A stretch of 62,358 nt of DNA, taken from positions 39,512 to 101,869 of the forward strand of contig JAUJOJ010000004.1 of the NCBI GenBank assembly GCA_030447665.1. Reading direction: 5' to 3'. The notes under the pieces are model-generated. The model searched no databases and was not told where the DNA came from. It saw nothing but the letters and a program-made list of their open reading frames with translations. How positions within the stretch are numbered: the stretch's first letter is position 1; every line of letters starts with the position of its first letter. Source of the stretch: Allosphingosinicella sp. GTDB taxonomy: Bacteria; Pseudomonadota; Alphaproteobacteria; Sphingomonadales; Sphingomonadaceae. This document shows positions 39,449-48,832 of the stretch, one piece after another. Both the position numbers and the translations under genes were made by a program.

Positions 39449-40477
39449 CTAATCGCGCCGGATTGCTTCGCTCGCCGGCTTGCGGACGGCTTCATGGGGT
39501 CCGAAGCCCTGGTCTGCATGGTCCGGCGGCCGCTGCCTGATCCAGCGGCTGGCGATGAGCTTGGTGCCGTGCTCGACCGGACAGCCGGCATGTTGAGACG
39601 CGGCGTCCGGGCTCCCGTCGGGCAAGGCATTGCGGAAAAGCAGCCCGTCCCCCAGCCTCCCGCGGACCGCCAGCCCGGTTGCCGTGAACAGCGTTTCGCC
39701 CCCCTTATAGTCGTCGTTGAGGTAGACGATCATGGTAAGATGCCTCTGATTGGCAAGGCCGGCGATCGCGTCGAGATGCCGCCGATATTGCTGCCCGACG
39801 CCGTATCTCAGCACCTGCAGCGGCTCGCCCTGCGCGACGCTCGTCCGGCTCGCCGCGGCTATTCTGCGGTTGAGCGCGTGGATCGCGGGCGCTTCGAGCA
39901 GCAGCGTGAAGCCGGCCGCGTCCGAATTGCGGATCGGGTCCTCGACGAAACGCTGTTTGCCCTCGTGAAAGATGGCCGCCGGGCGGAAGCGGGGCTCGGC
40001 CAGCTCGATGAGGAAGCGGCATTCCTCCGCGGAAAAGAGGCCGGGAAAGCGCGCCACATAGGGTGCCTCGCTCAGCACCTCTCCTTCGAACGATCGAGCC
40101 GGATCGCCTTGCGCGGTCAAATCCATCGCCGCGAGGAGCGCCCGCTGGCGCGCCGCGATCGGATCCCTTTCGCACCATTGCTCCAGAATGCCGGTCGCTT
40201 CTTCCCAACCGGCCGGGCCGCCGGTGCCGTTGGCGAGAAAGGCCGAATAGACCCGGGCGCCGTCTTGATGGCCGCGCTCGCCCGCCCGCCGGAACAGCTC
40301 CCGCGCTCTTGGAAGGTCGCGCGCGAGAAGGCGGCCTTCCACGGTCCATAGAGCGAGCACGAACAGGGCCTCGGCATCCCCGCCCGCCGCGAGCCGGTCC
40401 AGCAAAAGCAGTGCTTCGGAAGCCCGGCCGCCCGCCACGAGCGCTCGCGCCTGCTGCCCGGGGGACGAGATTTGCAT
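39449..40477 (-). CDS. 2OG-Fe(II) oxygenase, prolyl 4-hydroxylase alpha-subunit type, with N-terminal Sel1-like repeats
   Basis: A 342-residue cytosolic protein. The first 110 residues show helical Sel1/TPR-like repeats (DAEALFVLALWTVEGRL, ARELFRRAGERGHQDGA). The C-terminal half is a P4H-type dioxygenase with the iron ligands in QYRRHLDAI (H-x-D) and CPVEHGTKLIASRWIRQR (distal His, then the Lys that binds 2-oxoglutarate). Such proteins hydroxylate proline in target proteins; the target is unknown. It is the last gene before tRNA-Ser. Confidence 0.85.
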   Translation of the reverse strand: MQISSPGQQARALVAGGRASEALLLLDRLAAGGDAEALFVLALWTVEGRLLARDLPRARELFRRAGERGHQDGARVYSAFLANGTGGPAGWEEATGILEQWCERDPIAARQRALLAAMDLTAQGDPARSFEGEVLSEAPYVARFPGLFSAEECRFLIELAEPRFRPAAIFHEGKQRFVEDPIRNSDAAGFTLLLEAPAIHALNRRIAAASRTSVAQGEPLQVLRYGVGQQYRRHLDAIAGLANQRHLTMIVYLNDDYKGGETLFTATGLAVRGRLGDGLLFRNALPDGSPDAASQHAGCPVEHGTKLIASRWIRQRPPDHADQGFGPHEAVRKPASEAIRRD

Positions 40478-40596
40478 CGCCGGCTTATGGCAGCTTCGGA
40501 TGCCTCGAACCAGCCGGCCAATATGCCGCTTTGCGATCGAGGCATGCCATTGAACAGCCGCCTTGCGCCCGCTATAGGCCCCGCTTCAGCGCTAGC

Positions 40597-40686
<90 letters not shown>

Positions 40687-41094
40687 GAGGGCCTGCTGTG
40701 GCTGCATGCAGGCGCATACGGTCGCGATTTCCCCTCTAAAGCTCAGAAATCTCAGTCTTTTCGAGACGAGTATGTCGCCACCTGTCGCATGGGGCTGCAT
40801 GCAAGCGCGCCTGACATGGGGGCGCCCCGTAGCGGGTCTTCGGAAGGCCTTAGGCATTGTCGGTATTTGTATCGGCAAAAGCGGAGTGGTCCTTCCGTGC
40901 ACTGTTTCGGATTCCGCAATGGATCGGACCTTCGGTTGAAGGGGTGGAAACCGGACGTTACTCAAGCACGTCGTCCCAGAACACGATCAACCACGATGAT
41001 GTGACTGGCGCCGCCCATGTGACCGTAGCTGCCTTGGACAGTGGAGAGCGGACACAGGCCGATGCTGGACGATGATCCGGCTGCTGGGTCGCCC
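40687..41094. other. Gene-free stretch next to tRNA-Ser
   Basis: No convincing gene is seen. Two imperfect direct repeats built on GGCTGCATGCA (about 40,692 and 40,793) lie close to the tRNA end, where integrase arm sites would be, but no integrase reading frame follows. Open frames here lack family features. Confidence 0.4.
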
Positions 41095-42777
41095 TCACAC
41101 CTCCTCGAGCGGTTTGCCGCGGGTTTCCTTGAGGAAGAAAAAGGCGACCACCACCGACAGAGCGGTGAAGAAGATCGGATACCAGAGGCTCGCGTAGATA
41201 TTGCCCGTGATAGCGACCAGGGCGAAGCTGGTGACGGGAAGGAATCCCCCGACCCAGCCGGTGCCGACGTGGTAGGGAAGCGACATTGCCGTGTAGCGGA
41301 TGCGCGTGGGGAACATCTCGACCAGCGCAGCGGCCTGCGGCCCGTACAGCGCCGTCGCGGCAATCGTGAAGAGCGTCATCCACGCGAACACCTGTGGAAG
41401 GTTCATGCGCTTGAGGTCGGGCTTCGCCGGGTAGCCCTCTGCAGCCAGCGCGGCCTTGATTCGCGTCCCGACCTCCTCCTTGTGAGCCTTGAGCGCGGCC
41501 GCGCCGAGCCCCTCCCCGCCCGCCACTTGCAGCCGCTGGTCGCCGACTGCGACGATCGTTCCGCCATCGACGGACGGCCGGCTCAAGTAGGATATGCCGG
41601 TCGATGCGAGCACGCTTCGCGCCACGTCGCATGCGTTTCGGAACTGGCGCGTCCCCGCGGGATCGAACTGGATCGAGCAGGTGGAGAGGTTTGTGTGGAC
41701 GGTGACCGGGGTGGCGCGTTGCGCTTCCACCTGCGCGGGGTTTGCGGCCGATGCGATGCCCCGGAAGCCAGGATAGTAGGCCGCGAGGGCAAGCAGCATG
41801 CCTCCAATCATCACCGGCTTCCTGCCGACCCGGTCCGACAGCCACCCAAAGAAGATGTACAGGGGTGCGCTGACGATCGCCATGGCCAGCACCAGCGCGT
41901 TGACCGTCGCTTCCGGAACTTGGAGCGAGCGGCCGAGGAAAACCTGCACATAGAAATAGGCGCAGTACCAGACCGCCCCTTGGGCGCACATGATGCCGAA
42001 GAAGGCCACCAGCACGCGTTTCAAATTATCCCATCGCGCGAAGGACTCGCGGAGCGGCGTCTTGCACACCTCGCCTTGCTCCTTGAGCTTGGCGAAGGCG
42101 GGGCTCTCGCTCAGCTTGACGCGCAGCCACAGCGAAACGATCAGCAGGACCAGCGAGACGAGGAAGGGGATGCGCCAGCCCCAGGATAGAAACGCTTCTT
42201 CACCCACGGCCGTGCGGGTGGCGAGGATTACTAGCAGTCCGGCAATCAGGCCGATCGACGCCGAGATTTGGATCCACGCAGTCGCGGCGCCGCGGCGGTC
42301 GTTCGGCGCGTGCTCGGCGACATAGATCGCTGCGCCGCCATATTCCCCGCCGAGCGCGATCCCTTGAAGGATCCGCAGGAAGATCAGCAGCGCGGGCGAC
42401 AGGATCCCCGCAGCCTGGTAGGTCGGGAGCATTCCGATCGCAAAGGTCGCGCCGCCCATGAGGCTGACGGTCATCAGGAAGGCGCCCTTACGACCGAGCC
42501 GGTCGCCGATCACGCCGAAGATGATGGCCCCGAGCGGGCGGAAAGCGAAGCCGGCCGCGAAGAGGCCAAGCGCGGCGATTAGCCCGGCAGTGGGGTCGAG
42601 CCCGGCGAAGAAGACCTTCTGAATCGTCGTCGCAAGTGAGCCGAAAATGAAGAAGTCGTACCATTCGAACGCAGTGCCGGCGGACGAGGCCGCGACGACG
42701 CGCTTCATGGACCATGACCGGTGTGCCGCGCCCGCTGCCGCCGTTGCCACCCTCTCTCCCCTGATATTCTTGAGCAC
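41095..42777 (-). CDS. MFS transporter, metabolite:H+ symporter type
   Basis: A 560-residue inner-membrane carrier with twelve predicted helices. The opening SSAGTAFEWYDFFIFGSLAT, the loop motif GDRLGRKGAFLMTV, RILQGIALGGEYGGA and FGWLSDRVGRKPVMI are those of the MHS family (KgtP/ProP-like), which import organic acids or compatible solutes with protons. Between helices VII-VIII there is an extra, mainly soluble segment of about 110 residues (ANPAQVEAQRATPVTV through EGYPAKPDLKRMNL), longer than in KgtP. The substrate is unknown. It is the first gene of the probable island. Confidence 0.85.
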   Translation of the reverse strand: MLKNIRGERVATAAAGAAHRSWSMKRVVAASSAGTAFEWYDFFIFGSLATTIQKVFFAGLDPTAGLIAALGLFAAGFAFRPLGAIIFGVIGDRLGRKGAFLMTVSLMGGATFAIGMLPTYQAAGILSPALLIFLRILQGIALGGEYGGAAIYVAEHAPNDRRGAATAWIQISASIGLIAGLLVILATRTAVGEEAFLSWGWRIPFLVSLVLLIVSLWLRVKLSESPAFAKLKEQGEVCKTPLRESFARWDNLKRVLVAFFGIMCAQGAVWYCAYFYVQVFLGRSLQVPEATVNALVLAMAIVSAPLYIFFGWLSDRVGRKPVMIGGMLLALAAYYPGFRGIASAANPAQVEAQRATPVTVHTNLSTCSIQFDPAGTRQFRNACDVARSVLASTGISYLSRPSVDGGTIVAVGDQRLQVAGGEGLGAAALKAHKEEVGTRIKAALAAEGYPAKPDLKRMNLPQVFAWMTLFTIAATALYGPQAAALVEMFPTRIRYTAMSLPYHVGTGWVGGFLPVTSFALVAITGNIYASLWYPIFFTALSVVVAFFFLKETRGKPLEEV

Positions 42778-43109
42778 GGGTTAGCGGCTGTGATGCGGGA
42801 TGCAAGCGCCGACATTTCGGCCTCCACCGGTTTGATTTCATTCGGCGCAGGTGACAGCTAATCCTCCACCGCAGTGTCGGCGAGCGTCCAAGTGTCGCAC
42901 GTGACCTTGAAAGAGGATCAAGCGGACCGCGTATATCGTTCATCGCGATTTTCAGGGCCTGACCGAACGTCGGAGCAGCAGCCCGCGTCGAACCGTTTTC
43001 TAGTTTCGGCGGCAACGGTGCCGGAGAGTATCTGGCATTCGATCTTGGAGCCGGTGTTCCTTGCCCGGCTCGACAAGTTCATCGGGCTAATTGGAGTTGA
43101 AGGAACGGA

Positions 43110-43174
43110 AGGTTGAATGTCCGCAATGCGTGGCTCTGGGCGCGGAGTGCCGAAGTGTTGGTGTTGATAATCAT
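43110..43174 (-). pseudogene. fliC: Flagellin 5' remnant
   Basis: After a good ribosome site (AAAGGAACCCACG) an ATG opens MIINTNTSALRAQSHALR, which matches the conserved flagellin N-terminus. Within about 20 codons similarity ends and the frame runs into unrelated sequence to a stop at 43079. No flagellin body is present. The surrounding stretch 42,778-43,519 holds no other gene I can support, apart from a diverged copy of the intergenic repeat at 43,407-43,431. Confidence 0.5.
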
Positions 43175-43519
43175 CGTGGGTTCCTTTCCGCTCAATCCAG
43201 GCCGCCCGGTCATCCGCAGCCGCCACGATAACAGTAACGGCACGATCCTCCGGTTCTTAATGGCACTTCGATAAATAGCCCGTTGTCCCGACGCGGCGCT
43301 GCCATGGCGATGGCTGCAGAACCCCGCTGCGAGCGGGTGCTGGTTCGAACGGGAGCTATGCGCGGATCGGTTGGAAAACTCAGCCGCCGCTCCAGTCGCC
43401 AAGGCTCCACCTGACGGCCCGGAAAGCACCGCGATCAGGATGTCGAGACGGCGATTAAAGTTACTGCGGTTTTAGCCGTAATCCAGCCTGCACGTTTCAT
43501 TACCGCGGAGAATATCCCG

Positions 43520-43705
43520 ATGCAGCGCTTTCGCTATCGCACGCCGGCCTTGATCGGCCGTTGGTGGCCGACCCGGCAACAAGCCATTCGCGATGCGCTG
43601 GATGCGGGGCAGGCGAAGCAGATCGGCGCACGTCGCATCGCCCTGCTGAGCTGCGCAGAGATCGAGGATGATGAAGGGTCGGGACTACCCCACTCCTTCT
43701 CCTAA
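43520..43705 (+). CDS. Small hypothetical protein
   Basis: A 61-residue frame, MQRFRYRTPALIGRWWPTR and then AIRDALDAGQAKQIG and a short acidic end. The N-terminal RYRTPALIGRW pattern resembles short sphingomonad proteins of unknown function. The C-terminal part is less convincing. No membrane segment. The next 480 bases contain no supported gene. Confidence 0.4.
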   Translation: MQRFRYRTPALIGRWWPTRQQAIRDALDAGQAKQIGARRIALLSCAEIEDDEGSGLPHSFS

Positions 43706-44186
43706 CCTCGGTGGTTCTTTGCCGCGTTCGCTGCGGCTGTCTAAAATGCCTGTTCGAGTGGAACGGCCATTGTGCCGCCCCGCCCGGCGTGTAGGTTTCG
43801 CCAGTGGACCAGCAGCGCGAACTCGGCGTCAGGCGTGCCGCGGCAGTGAAGCCCTTCGGCATAGGATCGATGCGGAGTTGCGGTTTAGGCTCGGCGCCGT
43901 TGATCGCGAACGCCGGCAAAGGATCTTGAGACTATGCTCGACGGTCGAGAAGGTGGGAACGGCCGAGCGGCTGCATGGGCGATCGGCGCAGCGGCTCTGT
44001 CAGCTTGGTTCGTTGTCCTTTGGCTGATGTTCGGCGACGTGCTTTGATCGTCTGTTTTGGCGGAAGGTGGACATTCACCGGAAGGTCCGCAACGGGTAGA
44101 GAGCGGACTTGGCTTTCAATCTACTTTCCTTCTGGCGGCTTCGGGTAATGGAGCCTGGTGGGCGTCCACCTCCAAGGGGAACGGTG

Positions 44187-44450
44187 ATGGCTTTGAAATT
44201 GATGATGACCGGTGTGACGGCTCTCGCCTTGGCGGTCACGCCTGCTTTGGCTGAAGCGCAAACGATCGCTCCTTCCGAGCTTGCTCCAGCGAATGAGCCC
44301 GCGAGCGAGAATGTGCGGGGAAGTGAGCTCCGGGGCAGCTGGCGTGACAACGCCGCCGGGGTGATCGCCATCATCGGTTTCGGCGTGGTTCTGTACTTCT
44401 TGATAGACGGCTTGCTGCTGGACGACGACGCCGACCGCGTCAGCCCGTAA
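44187..44450 (+). CDS. Small membrane protein with signal peptide
   Basis: An 87-residue protein: signal peptide MALKLMMTGVTALALAVTPA with cleavage near AEA, a polar linker, then one helix (AAGVIAIIGFGVVLYFLIDG) and an acidic tail. AAGGGGA lies at good spacing before the ATG, and 26 codons of open frame upstream lack support. Family unknown; it is likely held in the inner membrane with its middle part in the periplasm. The region 44,451-44,861 after it holds nothing I can support. Confidence 0.6.
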   Translation: MALKLMMTGVTALALAVTPALAEAQTIAPSELAPANEPASENVRGSELRGSWRDNAAGVIAIIGFGVVLYFLIDGLLLDDDADRVSP

Positions 44451-44861
44451 ACCGAGCCGAGGCAAGGCCGGTCCGGCGGGAAACCGTCGCGCCTGGTTGC
44501 GTAAACCCCTTCTTGGTCGTCCACAGCAGCAACTTGCCACTTGGCCGAGCCAGTGGATGAATCTTCCTCCACGGCTACACCGCAACTGAAATCGTTAAGC
44601 CGAGAACGGCCAAACCGCCTCTGGCGCGGGCTCGAACCACAATGTCGGCGGTAGCGTCTTCCTTCGCCATCGCCCTTTTGCTCCGCTGTCCGGGTCACCG
44701 ACATGTCTGCATGCCACACGAGCTACCCTTAGGAAAAGGCGCCCCGACTTTTTCCGAGGCCGAGGCACGACTCGTGGAGTGGGCGCTTTATGAGTCGCCC
44801 GCCAAGTATACAGCAGGACATCTACGGTAACTACGGTATCTTAACTGCGCTCAGCGGGTTC

Positions 44862-45116
44862 TCACAACTCGCCCGCATCAAGACGCACATAGCCATCGAG
44901 GGACGAGAGCAGGCGGTCTTGGGCTATGCTAATGATCCGTCCCATGTTTTCACCCACATATTCCTCGCGGCGCGTTTGGCTGGCTTTGCTTTTAGGGAGG
45001 CCCATCGCGCGGTGAATGGCGCCTTCGGAGATGCCGATACACAAGCGTTCGCGTTGCCAGACGATCTGAACCTCATCGCCCTTGCTCAAGATTGTTGGTG
45101 TGGAGGTCGGAAGCAT
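44862..45116 (-). CDS. Small hypothetical protein
   Basis: An 84-residue frame with even, charged composition (RREEYVGENMGRIISIAQDR, LLSSLDGYVRLDAGEL). I do not recognise it. It lies directly downstream of the STAS-like gene in the same direction and could be its former operon partner. A shadow frame on the other strand is longer but has biased composition. Confidence 0.35.
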   Translation of the reverse strand: MLPTSTPTILSKGDEVQIVWQRERLCIGISEGAIHRAMGLPKSKASQTRREEYVGENMGRIISIAQDRLLSSLDGYVRLDAGEL

Positions 45117-45125
45117 CCAGCCGGC

Positions 45126-45527
45126 TCAGTCAGAAAGCAGCCAGCATTCGGCATCTCTGACATTGTCGAAGAAGCGGCATGTATCGCGGTCGACCGAGTT
45201 TCCCGTAACGATCATTCAAAAGGCGCGGAGACGACGAATTTGCATCGTTGCCGGCGAGTTTCCCGCAACGACGGCCATGCGTTCGGACATCAGCGCCGGA
45301 TCATTCAAAAGAGCGCGGAACGCTTCCACCACCTGGTAGAATTGGATCTTGCATTGGGAGATGTCACATAGCGTGCGGTGGCGGCCCTTGACCTCGCCGA
45401 GTTTAGAATACGCTGCGCGTTGAGCCGCAGCGAAGTGTTTAACATCATCAGGGCTGAAAAGGCCGCCAACCTTGAGCTTTACCAAGCCCGCAGCGGCGTC
45501 GACAAAAATCGTGAATTTGCCTTCCAT
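45126..45527 (-). pseudogene. SpoIIAA/STAS-like protein with an in-frame stop
   Basis: From ATG 45527 the product (MEGKFTIFVDAAAGLVKLK, LCDISQCKIQFYQVVEAF, ERMAVVAGNSPATMQ) resembles the small STAS-like proteins of sphingomonads. A TGA at 45,216-45,218 ends it at 103 residues. In the same frame, without a shift, the sequence goes on as MIVTGNSVDRDTCRFFD and NVRDAECWLLSD to a stop at 45,126, which is the expected C-terminus of the family. The stretch around the stop looks partly duplicated (AGNSP and TGNSV). Confidence 0.55.
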
Positions 45528-45758
45528 GTTATAGATATATGGGCAACACCGCTTAAGCTATCGCTAACGGCGGCGCTGGCATTTGGCCGAATCGACGTGG
45601 CTAATCAGCGGCTTGGAGTATGGGTCGAAGGGCTGAAGAACCGCACGAAGCGCTCAGGTGGAAGCAAGTTGAATCGAACTCTACCGGCAAGCCGGCGGCG
45701 TAACCGTTCGATAATCCCTTCGCTGGTACTTCAGGACCCGACTTGGGGGAGTCTGGCT

Positions 45759-46175
45759 ATGAATGCGGATCCGAGCGAAGAGTTTGAACGGCCCAAGAGC
45801 AAGGGGCAACAATCCACCACCGCAAGCCAGCCATCGCTTCTGACTGGCTTGAACATGCGACCTCATCGAGAGTTGGTAAGCCTGGCTGCGAAGGCTCGCC
45901 TGTTCCAGCAGTCACAGCGTGCCGTCATCGTGACGAACATCTCCGTGGGCGGCTTCTGCGGAGAACGTGTGGATGACGTTCCCGTTGGCGCCCAAATGGT
46001 GCTGGAGGTGCAGGGCATCGGTCAGTTTCCTGCCATCGTGCGTTGGACCCACGATGGAAGCTTCGGCGCGCGCTTCAACGGTCGTTTGGGAATTCGGGAG
46101 AAAGAATCGATCGCAACGCTCGTTCGATTAAACCGCAAGAGCGATCGCAGACCGCCACTGGGTTCGTTGGCCTAA
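45759..46175 (+). CDS. PilZ-domain protein
   Basis: A 138-residue protein from an ATG behind GGGGGAGTC. The PilZ signature is partly visible: Arg-rich KARLFQQSQR and then VIVTNISVGGFCGE (the N-x-S-x-x-G part), followed by beta strands FPAIVRWTHDGSFGARFNGRLG. PilZ domains bind cyclic di-GMP and alter motility or polysaccharide export. No other domain is present. It is one of three PilZ genes in 2 kb. Confidence 0.75.
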   Translation: MNADPSEEFERPKSKGQQSTTASQPSLLTGLNMRPHRELVSLAAKARLFQQSQRAVIVTNISVGGFCGERVDDVPVGAQMVLEVQGIGQFPAIVRWTHDGSFGARFNGRLGIREKESIATLVRLNRKSDRRPPLGSLA

Positions 46176-46448
46176 GCCGTCTCAGCACGCGTGCCACCAG
46201 CGAGCTTTCAAGCAGGCGGCGCGCTGACTGTCGAAAGAGTAAGCTGAATAAGGGGCCCCGCGACCACCCTGTGGTGAACCGCAGGCTAAGGGGCAGGCTA
46301 CATCCTGGCATTAAGCCGACCGGCAGACGCGAGTTCGTGCCCGCGTGCCTCTTCTGAGCGACAGCCAGTAATCAAATGTCAAAGTGATGACTGTAGCCTC
46401 GGGAGTTGTTCGCTTCGGGGTTGCCGTGGCGCGCTGGGGGAAACTGCC

Positions 46449-46994
46449 ATGGCTGAAGTCCTAGTTTATCAAAGGGAGGAGCAGGACGTCGGCCTCAACA
46501 TTTCCGCTCGTGGCCATCACGTCGTCTACCGAGCCAACGAGATGAACCGCTGTCCCGGCTGTGGTCGTGCTCATTGGTATATCGGGCGCCAGACCGCGGA
46601 ATGCGGATTTTGCGGAACGGCTGTAGCGCTTGCAGAAGCCAATTGGATCGGGCCCAGCAAAGCAGGTGAATCGAGGACGAGCAAAAGCGAAGGATGTGCC
46701 CCTGATGGCGCCGTGTCCGCTGAAAAAAAGCGGTCAGGTGGGCCCGATCAACGTCGATATAGCAGGAAGCCGGCAGGCGGCCGTAGGCTTCAGCTCCTGA
46801 TCGATGACTCTCCCCACGCCTTCGCCATCCACAACATCTCGGAGGGTGGCATCATGGGGAATGATCCTGTTGGCCTGGAGCTAGGTACGTCGGTTCAGGT
46901 CAGGCTTGAGGACGGACTACTAGTGCCTGCGAGGGTCAAGTGGACTGAAGGGTCACTGATCGGACTCGCTTTCATTCACACGAGGGACGCGTGA
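46449..46994 (+). CDS. Zinc-ribbon plus PilZ-domain protein
   Basis: A 181-residue protein. Residues about 33-58 hold two CxxC pairs (NRCPGCGRAHWYIG and AECGFCGTAV) that should bind zinc. After a polar linker, RRYSRKPAGGRRLQLL and AIHNISEGGIMGND form a PilZ domain, ending with VPARVKWTEGSLIGLAFI. The ribbon may contact nucleic acid or protein. No membrane segment. The 273 bases before it hold no supported gene. Confidence 0.75.
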   Translation: MAEVLVYQREEQDVGLNISARGHHVVYRANEMNRCPGCGRAHWYIGRQTAECGFCGTAVALAEANWIGPSKAGESRTSKSEGCAPDGAVSAEKKRSGGPDQRRYSRKPAGGRRLQLLIDDSPHAFAIHNISEGGIMGNDPVGLELGTSVQVRLEDGLLVPARVKWTEGSLIGLAFIHTRDA

Positions 46995-47257
46995 TCTTTC
47001 GTCGTGCTTACGGCTCCGTCCCAGCTGCGCCGAGTGGCATGAGCATCCGACAAGAAGCGACGCATGCCCTCGCGATCGCGGTAATCGTCGGGGTCGCTGT
47101 CTGGTCGGGCATGGCCGGCACAAAATTAGGCCGAGCGAGAGGAGGGTCGCTCCCCCTGCATCTTCTGGCAAGGGACCCCCGCGACTTGTGAGCACTCCTC
47201 CGAATACCGCACAAATCTATTTGCTCGGGTAATGGTGGCAGAGGCCGCGCGGCCAAG

Positions 47258-47386
47258 CTAGAGCCAGATCGTTTGAGGTGGAAGCGCTTCGCGCTTCCGC
47301 CGAAAGCGTGAATCTGGCTCTATTCAGATGGTTGAGACCAAGATTCACGCATCAGGTTGATTCAACCTGAAGCGATCTTGGTCTAG
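47258..47386. repeat. 129-bp palindromic repeat, copy A
   Basis: Bounded by CTAG, it consists of two hairpins: AGAGCCAGAT...ATCTGGCTCT around GGAAGCGCTTCGCGCTTCC, and AGACCAAGAT...ATCTTGGTCT around CAGGTTGATTCAACCTG. The reverse complement at 57,529-57,657 has the same length and only four mismatches. It overlaps the last codon of the PilZ gene at 47,383. Confidence 0.85.
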
Positions 47387-47673
47387 GTGACTGGTTGCAA
47401 GGCCAATGGCTTTTCAAACTGCGCGCCCAGCATCCCGCTTTCGAACCATCGCACCTGAGCTCTCACGATTCCGCGGCCGGGAATATGCGCCCCAAACCAT
47501 GTACCAACCGCGAGTTCTTCATCGGCAATGGCCATGAACCCGCCATTTGACATGTTCCTGATGTGAACGAAGATCTCACGATCGTCAGGCAGAAGCAGCG
47601 CAGCTCGGATGGAGCGTACATCGCGCGGTGCCCGCGCCGCAAATCGTGCTTTTCGCTTTAGAGTAAGGCCCAT
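47383..47673 (-). CDS. PilZ-domain protein
   Basis: A 96-residue, single-domain PilZ protein: KRKARFAARAPRDVRSIR (Arg-rich start), FVHIRNMSNGGFMAIA (N-x-S-x-x-G motif), then the barrel to VRAQVRWFESGMLGAQFEKPL. The start at 47673 follows a GGGAGGA site; 13 upstream codons are in frame but unsupported. Its last codons lie in the 129-bp repeat. Confidence 0.7.
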   Translation of the reverse strand: MGLTLKRKARFAARAPRDVRSIRAALLLPDDREIFVHIRNMSNGGFMAIADEELAVGTWFGAHIPGRGIVRAQVRWFESGMLGAQFEKPLALQPVT

Positions 47674-47802
47674 TCCCCCAGTCCTCCCGGCTGTGAAGGT
47701 GCAGCCGCGCAAGCTAAGGGCGCGTTAATGCCATGCTGGGGGGGCGAGGTGTCGACGAGTTTAGGTCAGGTCGCATCCCCGTCATTCTCATGGGGTCTGA
47801 AC

Positions 47803-47994
47803 TTAGCGGGAAGAATCGACGTGATGATCGCGGTCCCTGGGCGGGAGCGCTGCCGCCGCAAGGAGGGCGAAGGGGCCGGAGAGCAGCCCAAGCAGCGCCC
47901 ACTTGATCCCCGATTGCCCTTTATCACGCCCGAGTAGTGCCGCCCCGGCCGCGACCAGCAGCCACATCGAAGTGATGAATTTGATCTGCTCCAT
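47803..47994 (-). CDS. Small two-helix membrane protein
   Basis: A 63-residue protein with two hydrophobic segments (ITSMWLLVAAGAALLG and WALLGLLSGPFALLAAAAL) separated by RDKGQSGIK, the pattern of short sphingomonad membrane proteins of unknown function. An AGGACACCTCTTG stretch precedes the ATG at 47994. Confidence 0.5.
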   Translation of the reverse strand: MEQIKFITSMWLLVAAGAALLGRDKGQSGIKWALLGLLSGPFALLAAAALPPRDRDHHVDSSR

Positions 47995-48075
47995 CAAGAG
48001 GTGTCCTGATCCACAAGGAGAGTGGCGGGCCACAGCTTCGCAACACATAGTGCAGATGCCGTTATTGCCTCTTCG

Positions 48076-48510
48076 CTAGTGCCGTTCCCGCTTTGCCTGC
48101 TCAATCCATTCAATCGTTGAACCGGTTAGCTCGTGGACGAGAGCTCCAAGCTTGTCTTTCAGATCAGCTGGAAAAACAGGTTTCAGGATGATGCTGTTCG
48201 CCCCAAGCTCCCCAGCTCTCTGTCTCACCCTAGTGTTCCCAGAGCCGCTGAGCATGACGAACGCAGTTTTAGCCAAGGCAGGTTCTTCACGAACGGCCTT
48301 CAGGAACTGGAGACCGTCCATGTTGGGCATGTCGTAATCCGAGATGATGACATCGGGCCTTTTGGACCGCGCGAGTTCGAGTGCCTCAGAACCATCCTTC
48401 GCCGTGTATATTTGAGAGAAGCCCATTCGCTCCAGGATGCGGCGCAGCAGCGTGCGCATCACTTCCTCGTCATCGACGATCACCACCCTCAAGGCTGATG
48501 CTGCAACCAT
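48076..48510 (-). CDS. Single-domain response regulator (CheY-like)
   Basis: A 144-residue receiver domain: acidic pocket VVIVDDEEV (residues about 9-17), phospho-acceptor Asp in PDVIISDYDMPNMDGLQF (about residue 58), the switch residue in FVMLSGSGN and the conserved Lys in IILKPVF. No output domain is attached, so it would act by protein contact, as CheY does. The kinase is not in the window. Confidence 0.9.
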   Translation of the reverse strand: MVAASALRVVIVDDEEVMRTLLRRILERMGFSQIYTAKDGSEALELARSKRPDVIISDYDMPNMDGLQFLKAVREEPALAKTAFVMLSGSGNTRVRQRAGELGANSIILKPVFPADLKDKLGALVHELTGSTIEWIEQAKRERH

Positions 48511-48537
48511 CGTCTTGTTTTTCCTTCCGAGTGACCT

Positions 48538-48714
48538 CTAGTGTAGCTCTTCGCACTCGCGCCGCCACACCATTACGCATTCGGCTCTGTCGGCAAAGCG
48601 CTGCCATGCCTCTGCTGCGAGAATGTAGCGTGTCTTCACGTTAGGGAGACTTGACGACGCGGCGTTCTTCAGCGCCTCGGCCGCCTGCTCGCGGTAAAAC
48701 TGAGCGTCGGACAT
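48538..48714 (-). CDS. Small helical hypothetical protein
   Basis: A 58-residue protein (MSDAQFYREQAAEALKNAA, YILAAEAWQRFADRAE) of a short, helical type common in Alphaproteobacteria, with no known function. The start is behind GGGA. It lies 27 bases upstream of the response regulator start in the same direction, so the two are probably co-transcribed. Confidence 0.5.
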   Translation of the reverse strand: MSDAQFYREQAAEALKNAASSSLPNVKTRYILAAEAWQRFADRAECVMVWRRECEELH

Positions 48715-48832
48715 GTCCCTTCTCCTCTGGTTAGGGAGAGAATGACCGAACATGGTAACCGAAAGGTTAAAGCGCCGGTCGGAGTGGCTGCGAGCGCATG
48801 CCAGCCTACAACGGCTAGGTTTCTGCGTGTCG

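Noticed and set aside
40687..41094. Possible integrase gene next to tRNA-Ser
   Set aside because: The open frames are short and show no tyrosine-recombinase motif (R...HxxR...Y).
46075..46311. 78-residue minus-strand frame
   Set aside because: Arg/Ser/Leu-biased shadow of the PilZ gene end and the following intergenic region.
46991..47191. 66-residue plus-strand frame with one hydrophobic segment
   Set aside because: Weak ribosome site and no recognisable family; too little to support a gene.
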